From the NCBI RefSeq assembly GCF_001261715.1, contig NZ_CVRU01000020.1, positions 45,972 through 109,971 on the forward strand: a DNA stretch of 64,000 nt, in the 5' to 3' direction. This stretch comes from Dysgonomonas sp. HGC4 (GTDB taxonomy: Bacteria > Bacteroidota > Bacteroidia > Bacteroidales > Dysgonomonadaceae). Made by a program: the position numbers and the translations under genes. The number at the start of each line of letters is the position of its first letter. Positions within the stretch are counted from its first letter, which is position 1. Below the pieces are notes generated by a model. The model was not told the origin of the DNA. It searched no databases and saw only the letters and a list, made by a program, of their open reading frames with translations. Of this stretch, positions 19,537 through 27,968 are shown piece by piece.

Positions 19537-20526
19537 ATGGAGATAAAAGCTAAATCTTGGTGTTGGCAAAAGAAAGGTGAACCAACTGATCTTATTCTCA
19601 AAGAAAAGGAAATAAGAGAAATTGGGGATAACGAAGTCCTTATTCAAAATAATGTAATAGGACTAAATCCTGTCGACTGGAAATTAATCGAACGGGGACA
19701 TCCTGCATGGAAGTCCGATTCAGTTCCCGGTGTTGACGGAATGGGGGTTATTCTCAAAGTTGGACGAAATATGACTCATTTGCGTATAGGCAGCAGAGTA
19801 TGTTATCATACCGATCTTTCGAAAGACGGCAGTTTCAGTACACACACAATTGTTTCAGGGCATGCACTTATGCATGTTCCCGACAAATTGAGTGATACGG
19901 CAGCAGCATCTTTTCCCTGTCCATCACTTACGGCTTGGCAAGCTCTCCAAAAGATACCCAATATAGCAGGTAAAAAAGTTTTAGTAAGCGGTGCAGGTGG
20001 ATCAGTGGGATATTTCCTCACTCAATTATTACTCGAAGCCAATGCACGGGTCTATGTTACGGCTAGTAAAAAACACCAGACTGAATTCCTCAAAATGGGT
20101 GTTATACAAGCTATAGATTATAAAGACAATAACTGGAAAGAAACTATAAAGAATCATTTGAATGGAAATTCATTTGATGCCATAATCGATACTGTAAGTG
20201 GAGAGCATGCAACAGGAATGGCATCACTACTCGGATATTATGGATATCTGGTAGCTATTCAGGATCGAGTCGAGCAGTCTCCTTTACCTGCATTTACAAC
20301 CTGTATTTCTGTACACGAAGTAGCTTTGGGAGCTTTTCATAAATATGGATCGCCACAACAAATAGTAGAGTTGATGCAGCAAGGAGAATTACTCCTCAAT
20401 AAAATAGCGAGCGGAACCCTCAGAATAAGGGATAACAAAATCGAAACATTCGATAACCTCGCCAAGCATTTAGCTGAAATGAAAGCTAATAATATTCAAA
20501 CAAAGTACTTAATTAAAGTTTCATAA
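19537..20526 (+). CDS. Zinc-independent MDR-family oxidoreductase (quinone reductase-like)
   Basis: 329 residues of the medium-chain dehydrogenase/reductase superfamily. The N-terminal GroES-like domain includes NVIGLNPVDWKLIERG and VPGVDGMGVILKVG. The Rossmann domain has GKKVLVSGAGGSVGYFLTQL (about 144-163). The zinc-binding cysteine lobe is missing, which points to the NADPH quinone-reductase/crotonyl-reductase side of the family. It sits 12 bases after ilvD and 13 before ilvB, so it is co-transcribed with the ilv genes, though no role in that pathway is known. The substrate cannot be told from sequence. Confidence 0.8.
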   Translation: MEIKAKSWCWQKKGEPTDLILKEKEIREIGDNEVLIQNNVIGLNPVDWKLIERGHPAWKSDSVPGVDGMGVILKVGRNMTHLRIGSRVCYHTDLSKDGSFSTHTIVSGHALMHVPDKLSDTAAASFPCPSLTAWQALQKIPNIAGKKVLVSGAGGSVGYFLTQLLLEANARVYVTASKKHQTEFLKMGVIQAIDYKDNNWKETIKNHLNGNSFDAIIDTVSGEHATGMASLLGYYGYLVAIQDRVEQSPLPAFTTCISVHEVALGAFHKYGSPQQIVELMQQGELLLNKIASGTLRIRDNKIETFDNLAKHLAEMKANNIQTKYLIKVS

Positions 20527-20539
20527 GCATTTATTAATC

Positions 20540-22237
20540 ATGAGTGAAAAAATAACAGGAAGTGAAGCTCTTATACGGTCATTGATAAATGAAGGCGTAG
20601 ACACTATCTTCGGATATCCCGGAGGAGCTATTATGCCCGTATTTGATGCTATATACGATTATAAAGACAAAGTAAACCATATATTAGTTCGTCACGAGCA
20701 AGGAGCAACACATGCAGCACAAGGTTATGCACGTACATCGGGAAAAGTTGGAGTAGCATTTGTTACCTCAGGACCAGGTGCTACAAATGCCATAACAGGT
20801 ATAACTGATGCAATGATGGATAGCACACCTATGGTGGTTATTGCCGGACAGGTAGCTTCTACCCTACTGGGTAGCGATGCTTTTCAGGAAGCCGATGTTG
20901 TAGGTATTTCTCAACCTGTGACCAAATGGGCTCATCAGGTAAGATGTGCAGAAGACATACCTTCTGCCGTAGCACGAGCTTTTTATATTGCATCATCAGG
21001 TCGTCCGGGTCCCGTATTGTTGGATATCACTAAAGACGCTCAATTCGGAAAAATAGAATATGAGTACAAAAAGGCTACTTTCATCAGAAGCTATATTCCT
21101 AAACCAGAAGTAAATCCTGAAGAGATAAAAGCCGCTACCGAACTTATCAGCAAAGCGAAAAAACCATTGGCTTTAGTTGGACAAGGTGTGTTACTTGGAA
21201 CTGCTGAAGAAGAGCTTAAAGCTTTTCTAGAAAAATCGGGTATTCCTACAGCTTTTACGGTATTAGGCTTATCAGCTATTCCAACAGATCATCCTCTTAA
21301 TGTGGGAATGTTGGGTATGCACGGAAATATTGGTCCTAATCTAAAGACAAACGAATGTGATGTACTTATAGCTATCGGTATGCGTTTTGACGACCGTGTA
21401 ACGGGTGATCTGAAAACATATGCTAAGCAAGCAAAAGTAATTCATTTCGATATAGATCCTGCTGAGATAGACAAGAATGTAAAAACAACAGTTCGCGTAT
21501 TGGGTGATGTAAAAGACACTCTTGCTGAAGTGACCAAATTGATGGACACCACAACTCATACTGAATGGTTAGCTGAATTTAAACCTTGCTCAGACAGAGA
21601 ATATAATGTAGTTATCCAAGAAGAACTATTCCCTACTTCGGGTAGTTTGAAGATGGGTGAAGTAATCCATAAAGTATCAGAAGCTACTAACAACGATGCC
21701 GTATTGGTAACAGATGTAGGTCAACACCAAATGATGGCTGTTCGTTACTTTAAGTACAAACAATCACGCAGTGTTGTAACATCAGGAGGTCTTGGTACTA
21801 TGGGGTTTGGTTTACCCGCAGCCATTGGAGCCAAGATGGGAGCTCCTAACCGTACAGTATGTTTATTTGCAGGTGATGGAGGTATCCAAATGACTATACA
21901 GGAACTGGGTACAATTATGCAATATGACGTGGATGTAAAGATTATCATCTTGAACAACCATTTCCTTGGCATGGTGCGACAATGGCAGGAATTATTCTTT
22001 AGCGAAAGATATTCCGAAACCACAATGAAGAATCCTAACTTCTGTATGATTGCTAATGCCTATAATATTAAATCAAAAATTGTAGACAAACGTGAGGAAT
22101 TAGATGATGCTATTGCCGAAATGATAAATCATAAAGGTTCTTACCTTTTAGATGTACAGGTAGAAGCAAAAGGAATGGTTTACCCTATGATTCCTTCAGG
22201 AACTTGTGTGACAAACATATTATTAGGAAACGAATAA
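20540..22237 (+). CDS. ilvB: Acetolactate synthase large subunit
   Basis: 565 residues. A ThDP-dependent enzyme making acetolactate and acetohydroxybutyrate, the committed step of the pathway. The N-terminal domain has GYPGGAIMPVFDAIYD and the catalytic Glu in RHEQGATHAAQGYAR. The middle FAD-binding domain is at about 195-330. The ThDP motif runs from GDGGIQMTIQELGT to NNHFLGMVRQWQ (about 455-485). A four-base gap to the methyltransferase gene separates it from its regulatory subunit further downstream. Confidence 0.96.
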   Translation: MSEKITGSEALIRSLINEGVDTIFGYPGGAIMPVFDAIYDYKDKVNHILVRHEQGATHAAQGYARTSGKVGVAFVTSGPGATNAITGITDAMMDSTPMVVIAGQVASTLLGSDAFQEADVVGISQPVTKWAHQVRCAEDIPSAVARAFYIASSGRPGPVLLDITKDAQFGKIEYEYKKATFIRSYIPKPEVNPEEIKAATELISKAKKPLALVGQGVLLGTAEEELKAFLEKSGIPTAFTVLGLSAIPTDHPLNVGMLGMHGNIGPNLKTNECDVLIAIGMRFDDRVTGDLKTYAKQAKVIHFDIDPAEIDKNVKTTVRVLGDVKDTLAEVTKLMDTTTHTEWLAEFKPCSDREYNVVIQEELFPTSGSLKMGEVIHKVSEATNNDAVLVTDVGQHQMMAVRYFKYKQSRSVVTSGGLGTMGFGLPAAIGAKMGAPNRTVCLFAGDGGIQMTIQELGTIMQYDVDVKIIILNNHFLGMVRQWQELFFSERYSETTMKNPNFCMIANAYNIKSKIVDKREELDDAIAEMINHKGSYLLDVQVEAKGMVYPMIPSGTCVTNILLGNE

Positions 22238-22241
22238 TAGA

Positions 22242-22910
22242 ATGACTGTAGAATCACAATTCAATTCCATTGCCCAGCTTTATGACAGACAGAGACCTTC
22301 TCTGATCCCATGCTTTTCCGATTTTTATGGAGTAGCCATTGATAATCTCAATTTATCGATACTTTCACCACACATTTTGGATTTAGGAGCCGGCACCGGA
22401 TTGTTTTCTGAATTTGTTCTACAAAAGTTTCCTGATGCAAAGATCACTCTCGTCGATATATCTGAGAAGATGCTGGATATTGCTCGTAAAAGATTTTTGT
22501 CAAATAAAAATATAAGTATAATCCAATCAGATTTTACTACTTTTAAGGACGAAAAACAATACGATGCTGTAATCTCCTCATTGGCTATACATCATCTGGA
22601 GGATAAAGCAAAAGTTGAATTATACAATACTATTTTCACTCTTTTGAAACCAAACGGTATATTTATCAATGCGGAACAGATTGCAGGTGAAAGTGACTAT
22701 TTCAGTCGTTTATATGATCAGAAGTGGCGACAAAAAGTAGAAGCCAGCGATTTAAGTAAGGATGAAATAGCGGCATCTTATGAGAGAATAAAGCTAGATA
22801 AAAGAACTCCTGTCTCAACGCAGATAAAATGGTTAAGAGATTCAGGGTTTAAAGAAGTCGATTGCTTATATAAATACTATGACTTTGCAGTTCTTTATTG
22901 CAAAAAATAA
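22242..22910 (+). CDS. Class I SAM-dependent methyltransferase
   Basis: 222 residues. Motif I is ILDLGAGTGLFSEFVLQKFP (about 45-64), followed by the acidic VDISEKMLDIARKRF and motif IV-like YDAVISSLAIHHLED. That is a complete class I SAM fold. The substrate is not recognisable. The gene is wedged between ilvB (4 bases before) and ilvN (58 bases after), an unusual place that separates the two acetolactate synthase subunits. It probably shares the attenuated ilv transcript. Confidence 0.8.
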   Translation: MTVESQFNSIAQLYDRQRPSLIPCFSDFYGVAIDNLNLSILSPHILDLGAGTGLFSEFVLQKFPDAKITLVDISEKMLDIARKRFLSNKNISIIQSDFTTFKDEKQYDAVISSLAIHHLEDKAKVELYNTIFTLLKPNGIFINAEQIAGESDYFSRLYDQKWRQKVEASDLSKDEIAASYERIKLDKRTPVSTQIKWLRDSGFKEVDCLYKYYDFAVLYCKK

Positions 22911-22968
22911 AGATTCTAAATTACTTATAAACTGGTATGTGGAAGTAAATTTTAATTAGTTTGAAATT

Positions 22969-23511
22969 ATGGAAGATAAAACATTATATACCGTTACAAT
23001 ATTCTCGGAAAACACAGTAGGTCTGCTAAGTCAAGTGACTAGTGTATTTACCCGCCGTCAACTAAATATTGAGACACTTTCGGTATCTCCATCGGCAATA
23101 AAAGGGATTCATAAATTTACAATTACAGTATATTCAGATAGAGAATCTATCGTGAAAGTTGTAAAACAAATAGATAAACGTGTAGACGTTCTGAAATCAT
23201 ATTTCAATACAGACGAAGAACTTATACACCAAGAAATTGCTTTGTATAAACTTTCTACACCCGATTTTATAAAAATAGGATCAGCAGAGGCTCTAATACG
23301 CAGATTTCATGCTCAGATTTTGGAGATCAACGAGAATTGTGTTGTTATTCAAAAGACAGGACATTATGCTGAAACCCAAGCTTTATTTGAAGAATTGAGC
23401 GAAATGATAGGTGTTCTTCAATTTATCCGTTCGGGACGAGTTGCTATCACAAAATCTAAAATTGAACGATTGAGTGATATGCTGCAAGAACGCGAAAAGA
23501 AGAATTCATAA
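22969..23511 (+). CDS. ilvN: Acetolactate synthase small (regulatory) subunit
   Basis: 180 residues. The N-terminal ACT domain starts TLYTVTIFSENTVGLLSQVT (about 5-24), with RRQLNIETLSVSPS, where valine feedback binding usually occurs. The C-terminal half (about 90-165) activates the catalytic subunit. Length and motifs fit IlvN/IlvH. It lies 58 bases after the methyltransferase and 21 before the thioesterase. Confidence 0.93.
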   Translation: MEDKTLYTVTIFSENTVGLLSQVTSVFTRRQLNIETLSVSPSAIKGIHKFTITVYSDRESIVKVVKQIDKRVDVLKSYFNTDEELIHQEIALYKLSTPDFIKIGSAEALIRRFHAQILEINENCVVIQKTGHYAETQALFEELSEMIGVLQFIRSGRVAITKSKIERLSDMLQEREKKNS

Positions 23512-23532
23512 GTCATCAATTTAAATAAGCTT

Positions 23533-24264
23533 ATGTCATCAAAAGAAGGGATATATCCATACACAATTGATGCCTACCTATCAGATTTTAGAGGGAAGGC
23601 AACATTACCAATGCTCGGCGGATTTATGCTTCAAGCAGCAACACGCCATGCAGAAGAGCGTAATTTCGGTTATTCATTTATGACTAGCCAACAACGCGCA
23701 TGGGTATTAATGCGTATGACTATTAAAATATCTGAATATCCAAGTAATGACACATCTATAAAATTACACACATGGGTATCTGATATTAATAAACTATTCT
23801 CTGAAAGAAGTTTTGCTTTCGAAGATCAAAATGGCAATTATATAGGCTACGCCCGATCGATGTGGGCATCTATTGATCTTGAAACTCGACGTCCAACTAA
23901 CATTCTCGATTTGGAAAGGATGGCTGATTTTAAGTTAGACAAAGTATGTCCTATACCCAATGCAACTAAAATACCTCTATTAAAAGATGCTGAATTGGCA
24001 ACATCGTTTACAGTAAAATACAGCGATATTGACATCAACAAACATCTAAATAGTATGAAGTACATCGAACATTTCGTAGATGTATTTCCCATAGAGATGT
24101 TTCAGGAAAAAGAAATTCAGACTTTTGAGATTAATTATATTGCAGAAGGACAATATGGGACAGCTCTTGATATCCTAAAGAAAGAAACCGATCAAGATAA
24201 ATCGGTTTTAGAGATGAAGCACAATGATAAAACCATTTGCTTGGCAAGGGTTACATGGAAATGA
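23533..24264 (+). CDS. Acyl-ACP thioesterase
   Basis: 243 residues with a double hot-dog layout typical of acyl-ACP thioesterases. The first half has YTIDAYLSDFRGKATLPMLG and ERNFGYSFMTSQQRAWVLMR. The second half has SFTVKYSDIDINKHLNSMKY, whose D-x-N-x-H pattern matches the catalytic region. It would release fatty acids from acyl carrier protein. Its position in the ilv operon may link branched-chain precursor supply to branched fatty acid output, which is an inference. It is followed by a GAGGTT-ATA-AACCTC palindrome at its stop codon. Confidence 0.85.
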   Translation: MSSKEGIYPYTIDAYLSDFRGKATLPMLGGFMLQAATRHAEERNFGYSFMTSQQRAWVLMRMTIKISEYPSNDTSIKLHTWVSDINKLFSERSFAFEDQNGNYIGYARSMWASIDLETRRPTNILDLERMADFKLDKVCPIPNATKIPLLKDAELATSFTVKYSDIDINKHLNSMKYIEHFVDVFPIEMFQEKEIQTFEINYIAEGQYGTALDILKKETDQDKSVLEMKHNDKTICLARVTWK

Positions 24265-24277
24265 GGTTATAAACCTC
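24263..24277 (+). repeat. Short palindrome at the thioesterase stop (GAGGTT-ATA-AACCTC)
   Basis: A 6-bp inverted repeat with an ATA loop, overlapping the TGA stop. It is a variant of the AGGTC-N3-GACCT palindrome found at other gene boundaries in this window. The tail is too weak to terminate well, and ilvC continues 53 bases later. Confidence 0.45.
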
Positions 24278-24329
24278 TATTTATCAGATTATTTAATAAT
24301 ACTATTTACATATATAACAAAAAAAGAAA

Positions 24330-25376
24330 ATGGCAGAAATGAATTTTGGAGGAGTAGTAGAGCAAGTTGCTACTCGTGAAGAATTTCCTTTGGAAAAAGC
24401 AAGAGAAGTATTAAAAAACGAAACAATTGCAGTTATTGGCTACGGAGTTCAAGGTCCAGGTCAAGCACTAAACCTTCGTGACAATGGTTTCAACGTAATC
24501 ATCGGTCAACGCAAAGGTGGCAAAACTTGGGAAAAAGCTATCGCTGATGGTTGGGTACCAGGTGAAACTCTTTTCGATATCGAAGAAGCAGCTGAAAAAG
24601 GAACTATCATCCAATATCTTTTATCAGATGCAGCTCAAATAGAAGTATGGCCTCGTCTTAAACCATATTTGACAGCTGGCAAAGCTCTATATTTCTCTCA
24701 CGGATTTGGTATTACATACAAAGAACGTACAAATATCATACCTCCAGCAGATGTTGATGTAATTCTTGTTGCTCCTAAAGGTTCGGGAACAAGTCTTCGT
24801 CGTATGTTCTTAGAAGGACGTGGATTGAATTCTAGCTACGCTATCTTCCAAGATGCTACAGGACGTGCTAAAGAACGAGTAATTGCTCTTGGTATTGGTG
24901 TAGGTTCTGGATACTTATTCGAAACAGATTTCAAACGTGAAGTATATTCTGACCTTACAGGAGAACGTGGCACGTTAATGGGTGCTATTCAAGGCATTCT
25001 TTTAGCTCAGTACGAAGTTCTACGTGAGAATGGACATAGTCCTTCGGAAGCGTTCAACGAGACTGTAGAAGAGCTTACACAATCTTTGATGCCTCTTTTC
25101 GCAGAGAAGGGTATGGATTGGATGTATGCTAACTGTTCTACTACTGCTCAACGTGGTGCTTTAGACTGGATGGGACCGTTTCACGATGCAACTAAACCTG
25201 TATTTGCAAAATTATATGCTGAAGTAGCATGTGGAAATGAAGCTCAACGCTCTATCGACACAAACTCGAAACCAGATTACCGTGAAGGTCTTGAAAAAGA
25301 ACTTGAAGCTCTTCGTGAAAGCGAAATGTGGCGCACTGGTGCTGTTGTTAGAAAATTAAGACCAGAAAATAACTAA
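24330..25376 (+). CDS. ilvC: Ketol-acid reductoisomerase
   Basis: 348 residues. It converts acetolactate to dihydroxy-isovalerate with NAD(P)H, the step between ilvB/N and ilvD. The Rossmann motif IAVIGYGVQGPGQALNLRDN (about 34-53) is followed by the cofactor loop IIGQRKGGKTWEKA. The C-terminal knotted domain holds the metal ligands in SDLTGERGTLMGAIQG and the later helices. The last gene of the operon, closed by a strong terminator. Confidence 0.95.
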   Translation: MAEMNFGGVVEQVATREEFPLEKAREVLKNETIAVIGYGVQGPGQALNLRDNGFNVIIGQRKGGKTWEKAIADGWVPGETLFDIEEAAEKGTIIQYLLSDAAQIEVWPRLKPYLTAGKALYFSHGFGITYKERTNIIPPADVDVILVAPKGSGTSLRRMFLEGRGLNSSYAIFQDATGRAKERVIALGIGVGSGYLFETDFKREVYSDLTGERGTLMGAIQGILLAQYEVLRENGHSPSEAFNETVEELTQSLMPLFAEKGMDWMYANCSTTAQRGALDWMGPFHDATKPVFAKLYAEVACGNEAQRSIDTNSKPDYREGLEKELEALRESEMWRTGAVVRKLRPENN

Positions 25377-25399
25377 TCACCGATTAGTCTTATTATACT

Positions 25400-25434
25400 G
25401 AAAACCTGCATATACCATGCAGGTTTTCTTTTTT
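25400..25434 (+). terminator. Terminator of the ilv operon
   Basis: A perfect 12-bp stem (GAAAACCTGCAT with ATGCAGGTTTTC), 5-base loop, then TTTTTTT. It is 23 bases past the ilvC stop. Confidence 0.9.
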
Positions 25435-25469
25435 ACTTAATTTTTGGTGACGCTTTTTTCCATCAAGAC

Positions 25470-25500
25470 TTGCATATATAAACAAAAAGCAGTAATATTG
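25470..25500 (+). promoter_or_regulatory. Probable promoter of the tRNA gene
   Basis: TTG (25470-25472), 20 bases, then TAATATTG (25493-25500), one mismatch from TAnnTTTG. The predicted start lies about 25 bases before the mature tRNA. Confidence 0.45.
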
Positions 25501-25529
25501 CATCCGATTTCGAGACTACGTCTCAATCA

Positions 25530-25603
25530 GGTCCTATAGCTCAGTTGGTTAGAGCATCTGACTCATAATCAGGGGGTCCCTGGTTCAAGCCCAGGTGGGA
25601 CCA
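25530..25603 (+). tRNA. tRNA with CAU anticodon, probably tRNA-Ile2 (lysidine type)
   Basis: A complete cloverleaf: acceptor GGTCCTA/TGGGACC, D arm, anticodon stem TCTGA/TCAGG with loop CTCATAA (anticodon CAT at 25564-25566), long-D-loop GGTT, and T arm CCTGG-TTCAAGC-CCAGG. The 3' CCA is not fully encoded (ACC then T). CAU reads Met unless the C is modified to lysidine. Acceptor pairs C4-G69 and C5-G68 match known TilS recognition elements in E. coli tRNA-Ile2, so Ile2 is more likely than elongator Met. It is clearly not an initiator tRNA, which would need a 1-72 mismatch or the G-rich anticodon stem. Confidence 0.9.
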
Positions 25604-25616
25604 CCTCCAAACAAAG

Positions 25617-25647
25617 AAAGACTTACAGTAAAATGTAAGTCTTTTTT
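25617..25647 (+). terminator. Terminator after the tRNA
   Basis: An 11-bp stem (AAAGACTTACA/TGTAAGTCTTT) with a 6-base loop and a T run, 14 bases after the tRNA. Confidence 0.88.
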
Positions 25648-25748
25648 GTTTATATATACTAGCATTCATTCTTCTGACAGCTGTCCATTTGACTTTAAGA
25701 AAATTTATTAAGAAAAAAAATACCGTTTTCAATAGAATAAACTCCTTC

Positions 25749-26642
25749 CTATTTTTTAGGCAAGGTATTTCTTTTAGTTTCTTTTAGTTTCACAAATATT
25801 GTCAAAAGTACCCAAACTACATTGGAAGATATTATAAAGAAAACCGTCCACCACAAACTTGCTCCTGCTCTTGATTCATAATCACCTTCTTGCTCTATTA
25901 GAATTATGAGATTACCATCATCATGCAAAAGATTAGTTTGTTGAATTGCCTTCATATAATCATCTCTTACATCCGAATTTGATAATCGCTTTAAAAATGA
26001 AGTTTTGTATTCATACTTACTGTAAAGCACCGCCGATGAGTCTAAAAATTGAGAAATTAGTTTCTCTTGTTTCTCCTTGTCATCCAATAATCTGTTACTA
26101 AATTTTTCCTCAAACATAGTTCCGATCCAAATATTATTGTTGTGAATATTATCACCTTCATTTGTTAAGGGACAAATATAATAACATCCAATTCCTACTT
26201 CGTTTCCTCTACCAGGGTAACCTCTTCCAACAAACAAGCGGCTTTTCTCTTTGTGCTGTGATGACATTTCGATTGAATAATACATTGTCGGTTTATTATT
26301 CAAAATTTCATCTACGTTTTTTAAACAAGTTAATTCTCCAGTTTCCTCGTCAAGGTAAAAAAGAAAGGTTAAAACCGGCAGCATCAATAAAACAAAAGAT
26401 ATAAAAAGAGTGATTTCTTTAAATTTGGCTGCCATATCAAGTAGACGAAGTTTTTTGCGGAAATAGAACCAAGTTAGAAATGCCGAAATTGCCATTGGAA
26501 TAAACAACCCGAAAATTTCATCATGAAAATCAAAAAGTTTCAGTTGAATAAAAACAAGCCAATAAGATGAACAATATATCACCAAAAAACCGGTCGATAC
26601 AAGAATAAATGGTAGTATTATTTGCTTCCGTTTTTCTTTCAT
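25749..26642 (-). CDS. Hypothetical membrane protein
   Basis: 297 residues, unrecognised. Three hydrophobic segments sit near the N-terminus (about 8-30, 42-60 and 75-98 from MKEKRKQ). A soluble, probably extracytoplasmic middle follows (about 100-255, with GRGYPGRGNEVGIGCYYICP), and one TM lies near the C-terminus (about 263-285), ending in a Lys/Arg-rich tail. ATG at 26642 is chosen because an in-frame TTG at 26687 lies upstream of the -7 box. It is flanked by the tRNA and by menF, both on the other strand, and is a single-gene unit. Confidence 0.6.
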   Translation of the reverse strand: MKEKRKQIILPFILVSTGFLVIYCSSYWLVFIQLKLFDFHDEIFGLFIPMAISAFLTWFYFRKKLRLLDMAAKFKEITLFISFVLLMLPVLTFLFYLDEETGELTCLKNVDEILNNKPTMYYSIEMSSQHKEKSRLFVGRGYPGRGNEVGIGCYYICPLTNEGDNIHNNNIWIGTMFEEKFSNRLLDDKEKQEKLISQFLDSSAVLYSKYEYKTSFLKRLSNSDVRDDYMKAIQQTNLLHDDGNLIILIEQEGDYESRAGASLWWTVFFIISSNVVWVLLTIFVKLKETKRNTLPKK

Positions 26643-26674
26643 TAGATTAGACCCTATAACATACTTACTAAAAT

Positions 26675-26705
26675 CAAAGGTAACCAATACGTCTGGTTCA
26701 CCAAA
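26675..26705 (-). promoter_or_regulatory. Promoter of the hypothetical membrane protein gene
   Basis: On the minus strand, TTTG (26705-26702), 19 bases, then TACCTTTG (26682-26675). Both elements and the spacing match the Bacteroidetes consensus exactly. This supports the gene being real and fixes its start at 26642. Confidence 0.75.
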
Positions 26706-26847
26706 GAATCCCTATTCGCCTTTCCTTATACACTGATCTTTTGATCTAACTTTTAAGACAAAAAATTCAATTATCAGTAGAATAAACTCTAATTTAGCAT
26801 ATTTTTACGGATCAACTCGATCCAAAAGATAGTTTGAATTTTTAATC

Positions 26848-27960
26848 ATGAAATTTAGAGAACACCTCAAATATAGTTTTTTTGATTTACTGATCAATAA
26901 GAATATTAGTTTTGTCCTATACCGCTTACCGGGCGAACATGATGTACGTTTAGTATTGCAGACTACGGATCAATCGGAAACTTTTTTAAGTCTTTCGGAT
27001 TTGAATAATAAAAAAGGGTTTGTTATCGCTCCTTTTCAAATATCAAAGACAGCACCAATAGTATTAATTCAGCCAGATATTGTACTGACAGGAGAAGAGA
27101 GTATATTCAATTATTTATACAAATCGTCCTTTACAAATAATGTGAATAAACAGCCTGCAGTTTTCTTTGAAGAATCAAAAGCTACAAGGTTTGATCATTA
27201 TCAAAAAGGATACGCCAAGTTTCATGATATCCTGATTGAAGAGTCTTTGAAGAAGTTGGTACTTTCACGTACATTCGAAATTGTGCGAGACGAGAATTTT
27301 TCAGCAGGATTGTCTTTCGAAAGAGCTTGTGAAAAATACCCTGATAATTTCATCTTTCTGTGTAATAACGCCCAATCGGGAGCTTGGCTTGGATGCTCTC
27401 CCGAAGTGCTTGTTTCGGGGCAGAATGGAAACTGGAAAACCGATGCATTAGCAGGTACAAAGAAAACATCTAAGGATGATGAGGTAATCTGGGATAATAA
27501 AAACCGTCTCGAGCAGCAAATTGTTATTGAATATATGCAGGAACAATTGCTAAAAGCCGGCATAGAATCGACTTATAGCGAGCCTAAGACCATTCGGTCG
27601 GGAAATTTAGCTCATCTCAAAAGCGAATTTACTTTTCAGATAGACGACTCTTCTAAAATAGGAAATTTGTTAAACTTGCTTCATCCAAGCCCTGCGGTTT
27701 GTGGCTTCCCTAAAAAAGAGGCATTTGATTTCATTATCGAAAACGAAGGGTATGACCGAAAATACTATTCAGGATTTTTAGGGTATCTGGATGTGGATAA
27801 CAAAACAGATTTATTTGTAAATTTGAGATGTATGCAGATATTCAAACAAAACTTGAGATTATTTGCGGGAGGTGGAATACTCCCCTCATCGGAGCTGATA
27901 TCGGAATGGAAAGAAACCGAGTATAAGCTGCAAACCATATTGTCAATAATAAACGAATAG
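26848..27960 (+). CDS. menF: Isochorismate synthase
   Basis: 370 residues of the chorismate-binding family, making isochorismate for menaquinone. Diagnostic blocks are GAWLGCSPEVLVSG and TDALAGTKKTS (about 177-210), the LHPSPAVCGFPKKEAFDFI motif (about 277-295) and YYSGFLGYLDV. MenF rather than an anthranilate or salicylate enzyme is supported by menD starting eight bases later. Confidence 0.93.
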   Translation: MKFREHLKYSFFDLLINKNISFVLYRLPGEHDVRLVLQTTDQSETFLSLSDLNNKKGFVIAPFQISKTAPIVLIQPDIVLTGEESIFNYLYKSSFTNNVNKQPAVFFEESKATRFDHYQKGYAKFHDILIEESLKKLVLSRTFEIVRDENFSAGLSFERACEKYPDNFIFLCNNAQSGAWLGCSPEVLVSGQNGNWKTDALAGTKKTSKDDEVIWDNKNRLEQQIVIEYMQEQLLKAGIESTYSEPKTIRSGNLAHLKSEFTFQIDDSSKIGNLLNLLHPSPAVCGFPKKEAFDFIIENEGYDRKYYSGFLGYLDVDNKTDLFVNLRCMQIFKQNLRLFAGGGILPSSELISEWKETEYKLQTILSIINE

Positions 27961-27968
27961 CACAACAT

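Noticed and set aside
25541..25732. A 63-codon minus-strand frame across the tRNA, ending SHLGLNQGPPDYESDALTN
   Set aside because: This peptide is the antisense translation of the tRNA itself and is a well-known false gene.
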